Source: a delta proteobacterium MLS_D
GTDB lineage: Bacteria > Desulfobacterota > Syntrophia > Syntrophales > UBA2210
Length of the DNA: 42,083 bases
Direction of reading: 5' to 3'
Assembly (NCBI GenBank): GCA_002030015.1
Contig: LQBH01000008.1
Coordinates: 1-42,083 of the forward strand
The notes beneath the pieces are model-generated. The model was not told the DNA's origin and ran no database searches. It worked only from the letters and a program-made list of their open reading frames with translations. The position numbers and the translations under genes were made by a program. Below, in pieces: positions 34,330 to 42,083 of the stretch (within the stretch, counting starts at the first letter, position 1; the number at the start of each line of letters is the position of its first letter).

Positions 34330-36068
34330 AAATATACCTGCGTCTTCTTGCAATGGCCAGGGATCACGTGGGTAAATTTCTGCTCGCCCTCCTGTGCATG
34401 GGTGGTTTCAGCATCGCCACGGCGGCGATGGCCTACCTGGTGAAGCCCATAATCGACGATATTTTTGTAAACCGTGACCCTTCTATGCTTACCGTCGTCG
34501 CCCTGACGATTCTCGCCGTCGCGTTCGTGAAAGGCATCTGCAGCTACGGCCAGATGGTGCTCATGAGCTTCATAGGTCAGCGGATCGTCACGGACCTGCG
34601 GAACAACCTGTACAATCACATTCAACGGCAATCTCTTTCCTTTTTTTACCTTAATCCAACGGGAACACTCATGTCCCGCATAACCAACGACGTCAATTTC
34701 ATTCAGCAGGCCGTATCGGAAGCGGTTACCAGCCTTCTGAAAGATTCTCTGATGATTCTGGCGCTGGCCTGCGTTATCGTGTACATGAACTGGAAACTGG
34801 CCCTGGTGGCGCTATTTGTTTTCCCGCTGGCCGTGTATCCCATCGTCAAGTTCGGGGAGAAAATGCGACGCGTCGCGACGGATAGTCAGGTAACCATGGG
34901 AACCCTGTCGAGTCTGTTGCAGGAAACCATAGCGGGCACACGCATCGTCAAGGCCTTCGGTATGGAGGCCCATGAAGGGAATCGATTCTCCCGGGAAAAT
35001 GAAAACCTTTTCCATCTATTCATGAAATCCGTTTCCATTCGGGCGCTTTCCAGTCCTTTCATGGAGTTTCTCGGACACCTGGGAGTTGCCGCCATTGTGC
35101 TCTACGGCGGGTACCAGGTCATCCAGGGAGAATCGACGCCCGGAACGTTTTTTTCCTTCATGACGGCCCTCATAATGCTTTATGAGCCGGTGAAGCGCCT
35201 CAGCAACGTGAACAACACTATTCAGCAGGGAATCGCTGCGGCACAGCGCGTTTTCGACGTCATGGACAGCAGGCCTGATATCGAGGACCGGGAAGGCGCG
35301 GTTGACCTGCCGCCGATACGACGTTCCATCGAAATCAATAATATGACCTTCGGATACGGAGAGGAACCGGTGCTGAAAAACATCAACCTCACCATCAGAA
35401 CCGGGGAAGTGGTTGCCTTCGTGGGGATGAGCGGCGTGGGCAAGACCAGCCTGGTAAATCTGATTCCCCGGTTTTACGATGTGTCGGACGGTTCGATCCG
35501 CATCGACGGTCGTGACATACGGGATGTGACACTCCGGTCGCTTCGAGGCCAGATCGGAATCGTCACGCAGCAGGTGATTCTCTTCAATGACACCGTGCGG
35601 AACAACATTGCTTACGGGGATATAACGAAAAGCGACGAAGACATTGTCAGGGCGGCCGTGGCGGCGCGGGCACACGATTTCATCATGAAGTTGCCGAAAG
35701 GATACGATACGGTTATCGGCGAACAGGGCGTCAGGCTTTCCGGGGGTGAGCGCCAGCGCATCTCCATTGCCCGTTCGTTGCTGAAAGACGCCCCGATTCT
35801 TATTCTCGACGAGGCCACATCGTCCCTGGACACGGATTCCGAAAAAGAGGTCCAGGAAGCGCTGGAAAACCTCATGCGGGGCAGAACGACGCTGGTCGTG
35901 GCTCACCGGCTTTCGACCATACGCAATGCCGACCGGATCATCGTACTCTATGACGGGGCCATCGTTGAGGAGGGATCGCACGACCTGCTCATGGAAAAAC
36001 GGGGAGAATACCACCGCCTGTTTACCATGCAGTTCGAAAACAATGGGACTCCTCTCGCGGTGGAATGA
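34326..36068 (+). CDS. msbA: Lipid A export ABC transporter MsbA
   Basis: The 580-residue half-transporter has six membrane helices (~15-320) in the first part. The ATPase follows, with Walker A (VGMSGVGKTSLVNLIPRFYD), signature (LSGGERQRISIARSLLKDAP) and Walker B (ILILDEATSSLDTDSEKEVQ). It flips core-lipid A to the outer leaflet of the inner membrane. Its size and motifs are standard for MsbA. The ATG overlaps the lpxB stop; lpxK follows after 15 nt. Confidence 0.95.
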   Translation: MKIYLRLLAMARDHVGKFLLALLCMGGFSIATAAMAYLVKPIIDDIFVNRDPSMLTVVALTILAVAFVKGICSYGQMVLMSFIGQRIVTDLRNNLYNHIQRQSLSFFYLNPTGTLMSRITNDVNFIQQAVSEAVTSLLKDSLMILALACVIVYMNWKLALVALFVFPLAVYPIVKFGEKMRRVATDSQVTMGTLSSLLQETIAGTRIVKAFGMEAHEGNRFSRENENLFHLFMKSVSIRALSSPFMEFLGHLGVAAIVLYGGYQVIQGESTPGTFFSFMTALIMLYEPVKRLSNVNNTIQQGIAAAQRVFDVMDSRPDIEDREGAVDLPPIRRSIEINNMTFGYGEEPVLKNINLTIRTGEVVAFVGMSGVGKTSLVNLIPRFYDVSDGSIRIDGRDIRDVTLRSLRGQIGIVTQQVILFNDTVRNNIAYGDITKSDEDIVRAAVAARAHDFIMKLPKGYDTVIGEQGVRLSGGERQRISIARSLLKDAPILILDEATSSLDTDSEKEVQEALENLMRGRTTLVVAHRLSTIRNADRIIVLYDGAIVEEGSHDLLMEKRGEYHRLFTMQFENNGTPLAVE

Positions 36069-36083
36069 TAAGACGGCGCAATT

Positions 36084-37148
36084 ATGGCAAGATCGGCCGA
36101 CTACGTGAGAAATAAACTCGAAGGAACGGGCAGGGCGCTGCCGCTTGTTTCTTTTCCCCTGTCGCTCGGATATGAAGCGGTCGTCCGTTTGCGCAACAGC
36201 TGCTATGATAAAAAATTTCTCCACGCGCAGAAGCTTCCCCTTCCCGTTATCAGTGTAGGAAACCTGACTCTCGGCGGTACCGGAAAGACGCCGGCCGTGA
36301 TCATGCTGGCCCGACTTCTTAAAGAACGCGGTTACCGGCCGGCAGTCGTCAGCCGAGGTTACGGCGGGCGAAACCGCGGTGCCGTTACCGTTGTGTCGGA
36401 CGGCGGAAGAATAGGTGCGACATCGGAGGAAGCGGGCGACGAGCCCGTGCTGATAGCGGAATCACTCGAAAACATGCCCGTCGTAACAGCCCGGCGACGC
36501 GTCGACGCGGGTCAGGCTGTTCTGCGGAATTTAGAAGCGGACCTGCTGATTCTCGACGACGCGTTCCAGCATCGCAGCCTCTTCCGGGACGTGGATATCG
36601 TTCTCGTCGACGGGGATCGTCCCTTTGGAAACGGGTGCATTGTTCCGGGCGGCATGCTGCGGGAGCCACCCGCCGGGATCCGACGGGCCCACCTGATTAT
36701 CGTGACAGACGCGCCACCCGGCTTTGACGCCGGTGAAATCGAGCGGGTCGCCCCGGATATTCCCATCTTCATGGCGCAACGCCGGGTGGAGGATATTCTT
36801 GATTGTTCGGACGGAACGGCCCGGTCTCCGGAGTTCCTGCGGAATAAGCGGGTTGCCGCATTTGCAGGCATAGCGTTCCCGCGGCGTTTTCGCGATACTC
36901 TTCTTCCCTGGTGCGGCTCGCTGGAGGCATTTTTTTCATTTTCCGATCACCATGTTTATGATGAGCGGGATATACGAGAAATACGCGCCGCCGACGCCGA
37001 TGTCATAGTGACGACAGAAAAAGACGGTGTACGCCTGAGACGGTTCCCCGAATTTTACAGGTCTCTCCGGCTGCTCCGGATTGGAATGCACATTATTCCG
37101 TCACCGGAAGAGCTGATGACGACACTGTTCGAGAAGTTGCGACAGTGA
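36084..37148 (+). CDS. lpxK: Tetraacyldisaccharide 4'-kinase LpxK
   Basis: The 354-residue kinase phosphorylates lipid A disaccharide at the 4' position. The P-loop lies in PVISVGNLTLGGTGKTPAV, followed by RPAVVSRGYGGRN and DLLILDDAFQHRSLFRDVD, then VLVDGDRPFGNGCIVPGGML, all family hallmarks. An N-terminal membrane-associating helix includes PLVSFPLSLGYEAVVRLRNS. The enzyme is peripheral at the inner membrane. It follows msbA by 15 nt. kdtA (waaA), often next to it, is not in this window. Confidence 0.94.
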   Translation: MARSADYVRNKLEGTGRALPLVSFPLSLGYEAVVRLRNSCYDKKFLHAQKLPLPVISVGNLTLGGTGKTPAVIMLARLLKERGYRPAVVSRGYGGRNRGAVTVVSDGGRIGATSEEAGDEPVLIAESLENMPVVTARRRVDAGQAVLRNLEADLLILDDAFQHRSLFRDVDIVLVDGDRPFGNGCIVPGGMLREPPAGIRRAHLIIVTDAPPGFDAGEIERVAPDIPIFMAQRRVEDILDCSDGTARSPEFLRNKRVAAFAGIAFPRRFRDTLLPWCGSLEAFFSFSDHHVYDERDIREIRAADADVIVTTEKDGVRLRRFPEFYRSLRLLRIGMHIIPSPEELMTTLFEKLRQ

Positions 37149-37248
37149 AAGGCAGTAATAAGGACTGTGGTCTGAAAACTGTTCGAACGACGGTCGGCGG
37201 GACAAAAATAATGATTGCAGCAGCCGGTGAAGAAAGGAAACGGTAACA

Positions 37249-38313
37249 GTGGCTGATAACTCTGATCTTCTTAAGGCACAACATCTTCTTGTGCGTGGTA
37301 CAAACTGGATCGGCGATGTCATCATGAGTCTGCCGGCGCTGAAGGCCGTGAAAAAAAGTCTTCCCGACGCCAGAATCGAAGTGCTGGCCAAACCCTGGGT
37401 CGCCGATCTGTACAGGCTGTCTCCCTGTGTAGATGACGTGATTGTCTTTCGAAGTCCGGGAATGCATGACGGGGTCACGGGAAAATTCCGGTTGGCGGGC
37501 GAATTGAACTCCCGGGGCTTCGACGCGGCGCTCCTCCTGCAGAACGCGATCGAGGCGGCAATCATAACATTCCTGGCCAGAATACCTGTCCGGGCCGGTT
37601 ACAGCACCGATGGGCGTCGTTTCCTGCTGACTCATCCCGTCAAGAAGCGAAAAGGCGTGGAATCGCTGCACCAGATGTATTACTATCTTGAAATGGTTCA
37701 AGCTTTGGGGTTCAACGAGGATCCGGGGGAATTTCTGATCCAGCCGGATGCCAGGAGCCTTGAACGTGTTGAAACCATGCTTCGGGAGGAAGGTGTGGGG
37801 GAAGATGAGCGCCTCGTTGGCATAGCACCCGGCGCCGCCTATGGACCAGCCAAAATATGGTTCGCCGATCGTTTCGCCGCACTTGCTGACCGACTCATGG
37901 AGAACTTTTCAGTCCGAATCGTTCTTCTGGGAAGCGGCGCCGATGCCGACCACGCCGTCGCGGTAAGTGAGAACGCCCGTCATTCCTTTGTCAACCTGGC
38001 CGGCCGGACAAGCCTCGCCGAGGCGGTGGCACTGATCAGTCGGTGCAGCCTGTTCGTGTCCAACGATTCCGGATTGATGCACCTGGCAGGCGGTCTGGAT
38101 CGCCCGTTGATCGCCGTTTTCGGTTCGACCGATCCACGTGTCACGTCGCCGCTGGGTGCGCGGAGCCACGTCGTGTATCGCCAGGTATCGTGCAGTCCCT
38201 GTTTCAAGAAAGTCTGCCCCGGTGATTTCCGGTGCATGGATGCCGTCACGGTGGATGAGGTCTATGAACTGGCGGTTCATCTGCTGGCGGGCCGGGAGGT
38301 GTCGGAACTGTGA
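37249..38313 (+). CDS. waaF: ADP-heptose:LPS heptosyltransferase II
   Basis: The 354-residue GT9 enzyme has the family start HLLVRGTNWIGDVIMSLPAL, then IGIAPGAAYGPAKIWFADRF-type residues (VGIAPGAAYGPAKIWFADRF) and the ADP-heptose site NLAGRTSLAEAVALISRCSL with FVSNDSGLMHLAGGLDRPLI. It adds the second inner-core heptose. A GTG start at 37249 is preceded by GAAAGGAAA. Its stop overlaps the gmhB start (GTGA). A 100-nt gap without genes lies before it. Confidence 0.93.
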   Translation: MADNSDLLKAQHLLVRGTNWIGDVIMSLPALKAVKKSLPDARIEVLAKPWVADLYRLSPCVDDVIVFRSPGMHDGVTGKFRLAGELNSRGFDAALLLQNAIEAAIITFLARIPVRAGYSTDGRRFLLTHPVKKRKGVESLHQMYYYLEMVQALGFNEDPGEFLIQPDARSLERVETMLREEGVGEDERLVGIAPGAAYGPAKIWFADRFAALADRLMENFSVRIVLLGSGADADHAVAVSENARHSFVNLAGRTSLAEAVALISRCSLFVSNDSGLMHLAGGLDRPLIAVFGSTDPRVTSPLGARSHVVYRQVSCSPCFKKVCPGDFRCMDAVTVDEVYELAVHLLAGREVSEL

Positions 38314-38888
38314 AAAGCGGCGCCGTCTTTTTCGACCGTGACGGGACCATCAACGAGGAAGTGGGATACCTGGCCGATCTGGATCGGCTTGTCCTGTACC
38401 CGGAAGCCGCCCGCGCCATACGAATGGTCAACGAGAGCGGCATGAAGGCGGTCGTCGTTACCAACCAGTCGGGTGTCGCCCGGGGATATTTCGATGAGGC
38501 CTTTGTCACCGCCGTCCATCGGCGCATGGCGGAGTTGCTTCGGGCCGACGGCGCGAGGATCGACGGTTTTTATTATTGTCCACACCATCCTGATGAAGGT
38601 CTCGGTGAATATCGAAAAGACTGCTTTTGCCGGAAACCAAAACCCGGCATGCTGCTTGCGGCGGCACGGGACATGAATATCGATCTTGAGCGTTCCTACA
38701 TGGTGGGCGACATGATGAAGGACGTCGAGACCGCCGAAAACGCTGGTGTACGCGGCATACTGGTCAAAACGGGGTACGGCGGGGGCGGGACGCCGTCGAC
38801 GGCGAAGCCGGTTTACATGGCGTCGAATATTCTCGACGCAGTCGAGTGGATCATGAGGGACGACCGACGTGAACATACTGATCGTTAA
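38310..38888 (+). CDS. gmhB: D-glycero-beta-D-manno-heptose-1,7-bisphosphate 7-phosphatase
   Basis: The 192-residue HAD phosphatase begins GAVFFDRDGTINEEVGYLAD (catalytic Asp in DRDGT). It then has VVVTNQSGVARGYF, and a zinc site in YYCPHHPDEG and CFCRKPKPGML. YMVGDMMKDVETAENAGVRG binds Mg2+. It removes the 7-phosphate to give heptose 1-phosphate for ADP-heptose synthesis, complementing the rfaE1 kinase at 21920-22903. The start GTG overlaps waaF by 4 nt; its end overlaps waaC by 20 nt. Confidence 0.93.
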   Translation: MKSGAVFFDRDGTINEEVGYLADLDRLVLYPEAARAIRMVNESGMKAVVVTNQSGVARGYFDEAFVTAVHRRMAELLRADGARIDGFYYCPHHPDEGLGEYRKDCFCRKPKPGMLLAAARDMNIDLERSYMVGDMMKDVETAENAGVRGILVKTGYGGGGTPSTAKPVYMASNILDAVEWIMRDDRREHTDR

Positions 38889-39903
38889 GCTCAGCGCCGT
38901 GGGTGACGTGATTCACGTCCTTCCCTCACTGTCGGCGTTGCGGGAGGCCTTTCCCGATGCCCATATAAGCTGGGTGGTTGAGGAATCAGCGGCGGATCTT
39001 CTTCGGGGGCATCCCCAGTGCGACCGGGTCCTGATATCCGGTCGAAAACGTTGGATCGCCAACCTGCGCCACAACCGCCGGATCGGCGGGACTTTTACCG
39101 AAATTCGATCGTTTCTCGCCAATCTGCGGGACCGCCGCTACGACATTGCAATTGATTTCCACGGGCTTTTCAAGAGCGCCGTTATCATGGGATTCGCTAA
39201 GGCCGACCGTAAAATCGGGTATCGAAGCATGCAGGAGCTGAGCCAATTATTCTACAACGAAACAGTTCACGAAGACATGACGAAACATGCCGTTCTCAGA
39301 TATCTTGATTTTATCGCATACCTCGGGATCCCCGTCTCCGAACCCCGTTTCGTGATTCCCGGCGGTCCCGAAGAAAAAGCGCGAGTCGACCGGATGCTGG
39401 CCGAGGCCGGAATAAAGCGGGAGCAGAAGTTTGTCGCGGTAAGCCCGGTGGCGCTCTGGAAGACCAAGCTCTGGTACAATGATCGCTTCGCGCTCCTGGG
39501 TGACCGCATAACGGATGAACTGGCCCTGCCCGTCGTTTTCACGGGCGGTTCCGACGCGGCCGGCGTGGTGCACGATATCAGGCGACGCATGTCAGCAGGA
39601 TCAGTCGATCTCGCCGGAAAAACATCGCTCAGGGAACTTGCCCGCCTGTACGAGCGGGCCGCGCTGGTGATAAGTACTGATTCGGGTCCCATGCACCTGG
39701 CGGCGGCGGTGGGAACGCCCACGGTAGCGATTTTCGGGCCGACCGATCCCGCGAGGACGGGACCATTCGGTGACGGGCACCACGTTATTCGGACGGGCAT
39801 CGAGTGCAGCCCCTGTTTTCGAAAAGTGTGCGACTCCGGGGCCTGCATGGCGGGCATCACCATCGACGCCGTTTTTGACGCCGTTCGTGAACGGCTTGAG
39901 TGA
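38869..39903 (+). CDS. waaC: ADP-heptose:LPS heptosyltransferase I
   Basis: The 344-residue GT9 enzyme adds the first heptose to Kdo. It opens with NILIVKLSAVGDVIHVLPSL and AHISWVVEESAADLLRGHPQ. FVAVSPVALWKTKLWYNDRF follows, and LVISTDSGPMHLAAAVGTPT forms the nucleotide site. It starts with GTG, overlapping gmhB by 20 nt. The C-terminal Cys pattern (GIECSPCFRKVCDSGACMAG) is typical of delta heptosyltransferases. A Trm112-like gene follows 68 nt later. Confidence 0.93.
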   Translation: MNILIVKLSAVGDVIHVLPSLSALREAFPDAHISWVVEESAADLLRGHPQCDRVLISGRKRWIANLRHNRRIGGTFTEIRSFLANLRDRRYDIAIDFHGLFKSAVIMGFAKADRKIGYRSMQELSQLFYNETVHEDMTKHAVLRYLDFIAYLGIPVSEPRFVIPGGPEEKARVDRMLAEAGIKREQKFVAVSPVALWKTKLWYNDRFALLGDRITDELALPVVFTGGSDAAGVVHDIRRRMSAGSVDLAGKTSLRELARLYERAALVISTDSGPMHLAAAVGTPTVAIFGPTDPARTGPFGDGHHVIRTGIECSPCFRKVCDSGACMAGITIDAVFDAVRERLE

Positions 39904-39971
39904 AAACAAATGGTTGATCACGGGGGAGGCCCCGGTCATAAAGCGAAAAAGAAAGAGAGGACGCGGTAATC

Positions 39972-40154
39972 ATGGCTGTTTCCAGGGAGCTGCTTGACAT
40001 TCTCGTCTGTCCCGCCTGTAAGGGAAAACTGGAGATCAACGAAGACATGACCGGCCTGATCTGCCGGTCATGCCGGCTTGTGTATGAAATACATAACGAC
40101 ATTCCCGTAATGCTGGTCGACAAAGCGAAGTCGCTGGAAGAGAAAAAAAAGTAA
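39972..40154 (+). CDS. Trm112-family zinc-ribbon protein
   Basis: The 60-residue protein has [20 protein letters not shown] and [20 protein letters not shown]. The CxxC pairs bind zinc, with the I-P-V-M-L end of Trm112/YcaR. Such proteins activate methyltransferases, or have unclear roles in bacteria. They often sit next to lpxK or kdsB. A purine-rich GAGAGGA precedes the ATG. The charged Lys tail ([10 protein letters not shown]) is ordinary. Confidence 0.88.
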   Translation: MAVSRELLDILVCPACKGKLEINEDMTGLICRSCRLVYEIHNDIPVMLVDKAKSLEEKKK

Positions 40155-40244
40155 TCACCGGTGCGTTTGACATTGCGGTCGTTCGGGTCTACGCTCAACT
40201 CTTAAAAGGAAGGACGGAAGTCCCGCGGCAGGGAGGAACGTGCC

Positions 40245-40853
40245 ATGCGCGCGAATCGGTGTTTTGTAAAGCTGGTGTGCACAATTCTGTCACCGGTGGT
40301 TGTGTTCGTCATTCTGGCTTCCGCGTGTTGTGCGGCCGATGACCGACCGGGGGAACTCGAAAAACGGCTCCAGGTTTTTGTCGGGAACGTAGTGATGCTT
40401 CCGGAATCGGGGGCGGCGGTGGTCTTCCTGGTCACCATGGAGAATGACCGTTACCTGCCGATCACTATCGGGCAATTCGAGGCTTCGGCCATCCTTCGTT
40501 CGCTCGGTTCCATCGAGACGCCCCGCCCCATGACCCACGACCTCCTTCTTGATATCGCAAGACGTCTTGACGGTAAGATCATCGGCGTTACAGTCACGTC
40601 GCTCGACCGGAGCGGCACCTTCAAGGCGATGATCGAGGTGGAACGGAAAGACGGTTTAATAATAAGAATAGACGCTCGCCCGAGCGATTCCATCGCGCTT
40701 GCGGTAAAAACAGGCGCCGGGTTGTTCGTGGCGACATCTGTCATGGAACAGGCGGGGAAAGAGATACAGGAGGATTCTGATCGTGACCCGAAACGCTCCG
40801 AACCTCCGGAGCCACCGCCTTCTCGAAAAATTGTTCCCGAGACCATTCTGTGA
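40245..40853 (+). CDS. Bifunctional nuclease-family (DUF151) protein with signal peptide
   Basis: The 202-residue protein starts with a signal-like stretch (KLVCTILSPVVVFVILASAC) ending near CCAADD. The DUF151 domain then has VFLVTMENDRYLPITIGQFE, ASAILRSLG, RPMTHDLLLDIARRLDGKI and RIDARPSDSIALAVKTGAG. The family is called bifunctional nuclease from plant work, but the bacterial role is unclear. Most members I recall are cytosolic, so export here is notable. A Cys at the end of the hydrophobic stretch (SACC) could serve as a lipobox. It follows trm112 by 90 nt. Confidence 0.85.
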   Translation: MRANRCFVKLVCTILSPVVVFVILASACCAADDRPGELEKRLQVFVGNVVMLPESGAAVVFLVTMENDRYLPITIGQFEASAILRSLGSIETPRPMTHDLLLDIARRLDGKIIGVTVTSLDRSGTFKAMIEVERKDGLIIRIDARPSDSIALAVKTGAGLFVATSVMEQAGKEIQEDSDRDPKRSEPPEPPPSRKIVPETIL

Positions 40854-40932
40854 CGTTCCTTCTGGAACCCCGTCGCCATGATCGTGATCGTGTGAGGAAA
40901 TCGGTCGGACAACATGTGAAAAGGGATTGATA

Positions 40933-41781
40933 ATGACGATAATCGAAACCATACACGTACGAAAATCCTGTCGCACCTATGACGATAAAGCCGTGGAGAT
41001 CGAAAAACTCGAGGAATTGCAAAGCTACACGGAGTCGAGTGAATCACCGCTTTTCGGTGCCGCACCGCGGTTCCGCCTTGTCGGCGCGGGCGGGGAGCAC
41101 GCGGCCGCCCTGAACAAATCAGTTACCTACGGTCTGGTCAGCGGGGCTCGTCACTTCATCATCGGGGCCGTCGCGCCTGGGCCGAAAGCGATGGAAGATT
41201 TCGGCTATTGCCTCGAGAAGCGCATACTGCGGGCGACATCACTGGGGCTGGGAACCTGCATCATGGGAGGAACGTTCAGGCGGGGACCGTTTGCCGACGG
41301 AATAGGCCTCACTGAGGAAGAACTGCTGCCGGCGGTGAGCCCGGTCGGATATCCCCGTGCCAGGCAATCGATGAGAGACGGACTTTTTAAAACTATCGCC
41401 GGATCCGCCGGAAGAAAGCCCTGGAAAGATATGTTTTTCCTGGGCGACATGGGCGCCGCGCTCGAAAGAAACAATGCCGGCGCCTACGCGGAATGTCTTG
41501 AATGTGTCCGGCTGGCGCCGTCGGCGTTGAACCGGCAGCCCTGGCGTATTATCAAGGACAAAAGGCGGAATGATTTTCACTTTTATCTCAAGAGAACGCC
41601 CGGATACAGAATCGGATTCGGGAAAATCGAACTACAGAATGTCGACATGGGGATCGCCCTGTGTCATTTCGAGCTTGCAGCGCGGGAACTCGGTCTTGAG
41701 GGCGCGTGGGTGGCGGACGAACCGTCCGCGCGGCCGCGGGGGCTCGAGTATACAGCAACCTGGATCGACGGCGGCCGGTGA
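40933..41781 (+). CDS. Nitroreductase-family protein (TM1586-like)
   Basis: The 282-residue protein begins with HVRKSCRTYDDKAVEIEKLE, the FMN-binding start of nitroreductases. It continues with GLGTCIMGGTFRRGPFADGI and CVRLAPSALNRQPWRIIKDK, a second FMN-binding segment, so it has two half-domains in one chain. GKIELQNVDMGIALCHFELA and the LGLEGAWVADE end match the putative TM nitroreductases. Its substrate is unknown. ATG 40933 was preferred to an in-frame TTG at 40927. It is last of the plus-strand cluster and convergent with the partial barrel gene. Confidence 0.87.
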   Translation: MTIIETIHVRKSCRTYDDKAVEIEKLEELQSYTESSESPLFGAAPRFRLVGAGGEHAAALNKSVTYGLVSGARHFIIGAVAPGPKAMEDFGYCLEKRILRATSLGLGTCIMGGTFRRGPFADGIGLTEEELLPAVSPVGYPRARQSMRDGLFKTIAGSAGRKPWKDMFFLGDMGAALERNNAGAYAECLECVRLAPSALNRQPWRIIKDKRRNDFHFYLKRTPGYRIGFGKIELQNVDMGIALCHFELAARELGLEGAWVADEPSARPRGLEYTATWIDGGR

Positions 41782-41868
41782 CGTCATCTCGGAACATCCT
41801 GTTACGCCGCGATACGTTCGGACCGGGCATGATCGTAGAAGCATGCACAGCGAAGGCTGTTCCGGCAA

Positions 41869-42083
41869 TTAAAAAGTTTTTCGAACATGCAATCCCAGGA
41901 TGGGCGCCGTGCTGTAATGTTTTGAACGGATGCCGTTTCCCCCGCTGTCCTGCAATTCCAGTTCTCCGCCCAGAGTCGCGCCTCCGTATAGATCCAGGCG
42001 GAACGATGACTCGGGATTATAGCTGATGCGTGCATGCAACGGCCAGCCGGTGTTTTCTCCAATGCCCCCGGGTACGGATCCGT
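41869..42083 (-). CDS. Partial CDS, outer-membrane beta-barrel C-terminus
   Basis: A minus-strand frame is open from the right edge to a TAA at 41869-41871. The visible ~71 residues read WPLHARISYNPESSFRLDLY, GGATLGGELELQD and STAPILGLHVRKTF, with alternating polar and aromatic residues, as in the last two or three strands of an outer-membrane barrel. The final residue is Phe, the usual BamA recognition signal. I cannot name the family. It ends 87 nt from the convergent nitroreductase gene. That gap holds a CGGAACA/TGTTCCG inverted repeat (41790-41796 and 41858-41864) but no clear terminator. Confidence 0.65.
   Translation of the reverse strand, partial: GSVPGGIGENTGWPLHARISYNPESSFRLDLYGGATLGGELELQDSGGNGIRSKHYSTAPILGLHVRKTF

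Noticed and set aside
35016-36224. Long minus-strand open frame (402 residues) across msbA
   Set aside because: It lies antisense to the msbA ATPase and lpxK start with no recognisable motifs.
41782-41868. Possible bidirectional terminator between the nitroreductase and barrel genes
   Set aside because: The CGGAACA/TGTTCCG arms are about 60 nt apart, with no T-run on either side.

Overview
The window looks like a piece of chromosome from a Gram-negative anaerobe. The best fit is a deltaproteobacterium (Desulfobacterota, perhaps near Syntrophales). The clues are a selenocysteine formate dehydrogenase with its FdhE chaperone, a complete outer-membrane and lipid A biogenesis cluster with a Gfo/Idh gene between lpxA and lpxB, a yicC-gmk-rpoZ block, and a membrane protein ending in a Cys-rich module that I associate with deltaproteobacterial signalling proteins. 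The taxonomy is inference; there is no rRNA here.

Positions 1-4000 are accessory DNA and look more AT-rich than the rest at the far left. They hold a truncated ORF, a small ORF paired with a nucleotidyltransferase-fold gene, a lipoprotein, an EamA transporter and a membrane protein with a C-terminal metal-binding-like module. Two bulged hairpins that begin with RYYYAAC boxes resemble degenerate integron attC sites. Two copies of a GGGGACATAACACTTAATT-type repeat, one of them a long inverted repeat, resemble transposase-associated REP elements.

Positions 4000-9500 hold a dephospho-CoA-kinase-like P-loop protein and then the formate dehydrogenase operon: alpha with in-frame UGA, Fe-S beta and cytochrome b gamma. 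A good promoter precedes it and a strong terminator follows it. fdhE, nth (endonuclease III) and a flavin-binding split-barrel protein follow on the same strand.

Positions 11600-16350 form a minus-strand operon: DUF1178, a cysteine synthase-cysteinyl-tRNA synthetase fusion, a second split-barrel protein, an unusual MutY-like glycosylase without the Fe-S cluster, and a PduO-type cobalamin adenosyltransferase. A tRNA-Pro(CGG) lies at 16484-16560. A second minus-strand series (16598-22903) carries, in transcription order, the heptose kinase gene, DUF4416, yicC, gmk, rpoZ, pyrF, rlmB and pilC.

From 23198 to the right, one long plus-strand series builds the outer membrane: lysS, lolC/E, lolD, bamA (with an extra N-terminal domain), skp, lpxD, lpxA, a Gfo/Idh oxidoreductase, lpxB, msbA, lpxK, waaF, gmhB, waaC, a Trm112-like protein, an exported bifunctional-nuclease-family protein and a nitroreductase. 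Together they make and flip lipid A, add inner-core heptoses, sort lipoproteins and insert beta-barrels. The right edge cuts a minus-strand gene whose C-terminus looks like an outer-membrane beta-barrel.

The items most worth a second look are the CysK-CysS fusion with an altered HIGH motif and zinc site, the cluster-less MutY-like enzyme, the BamA N-terminal extension, and the putative decayed integron cassettes.
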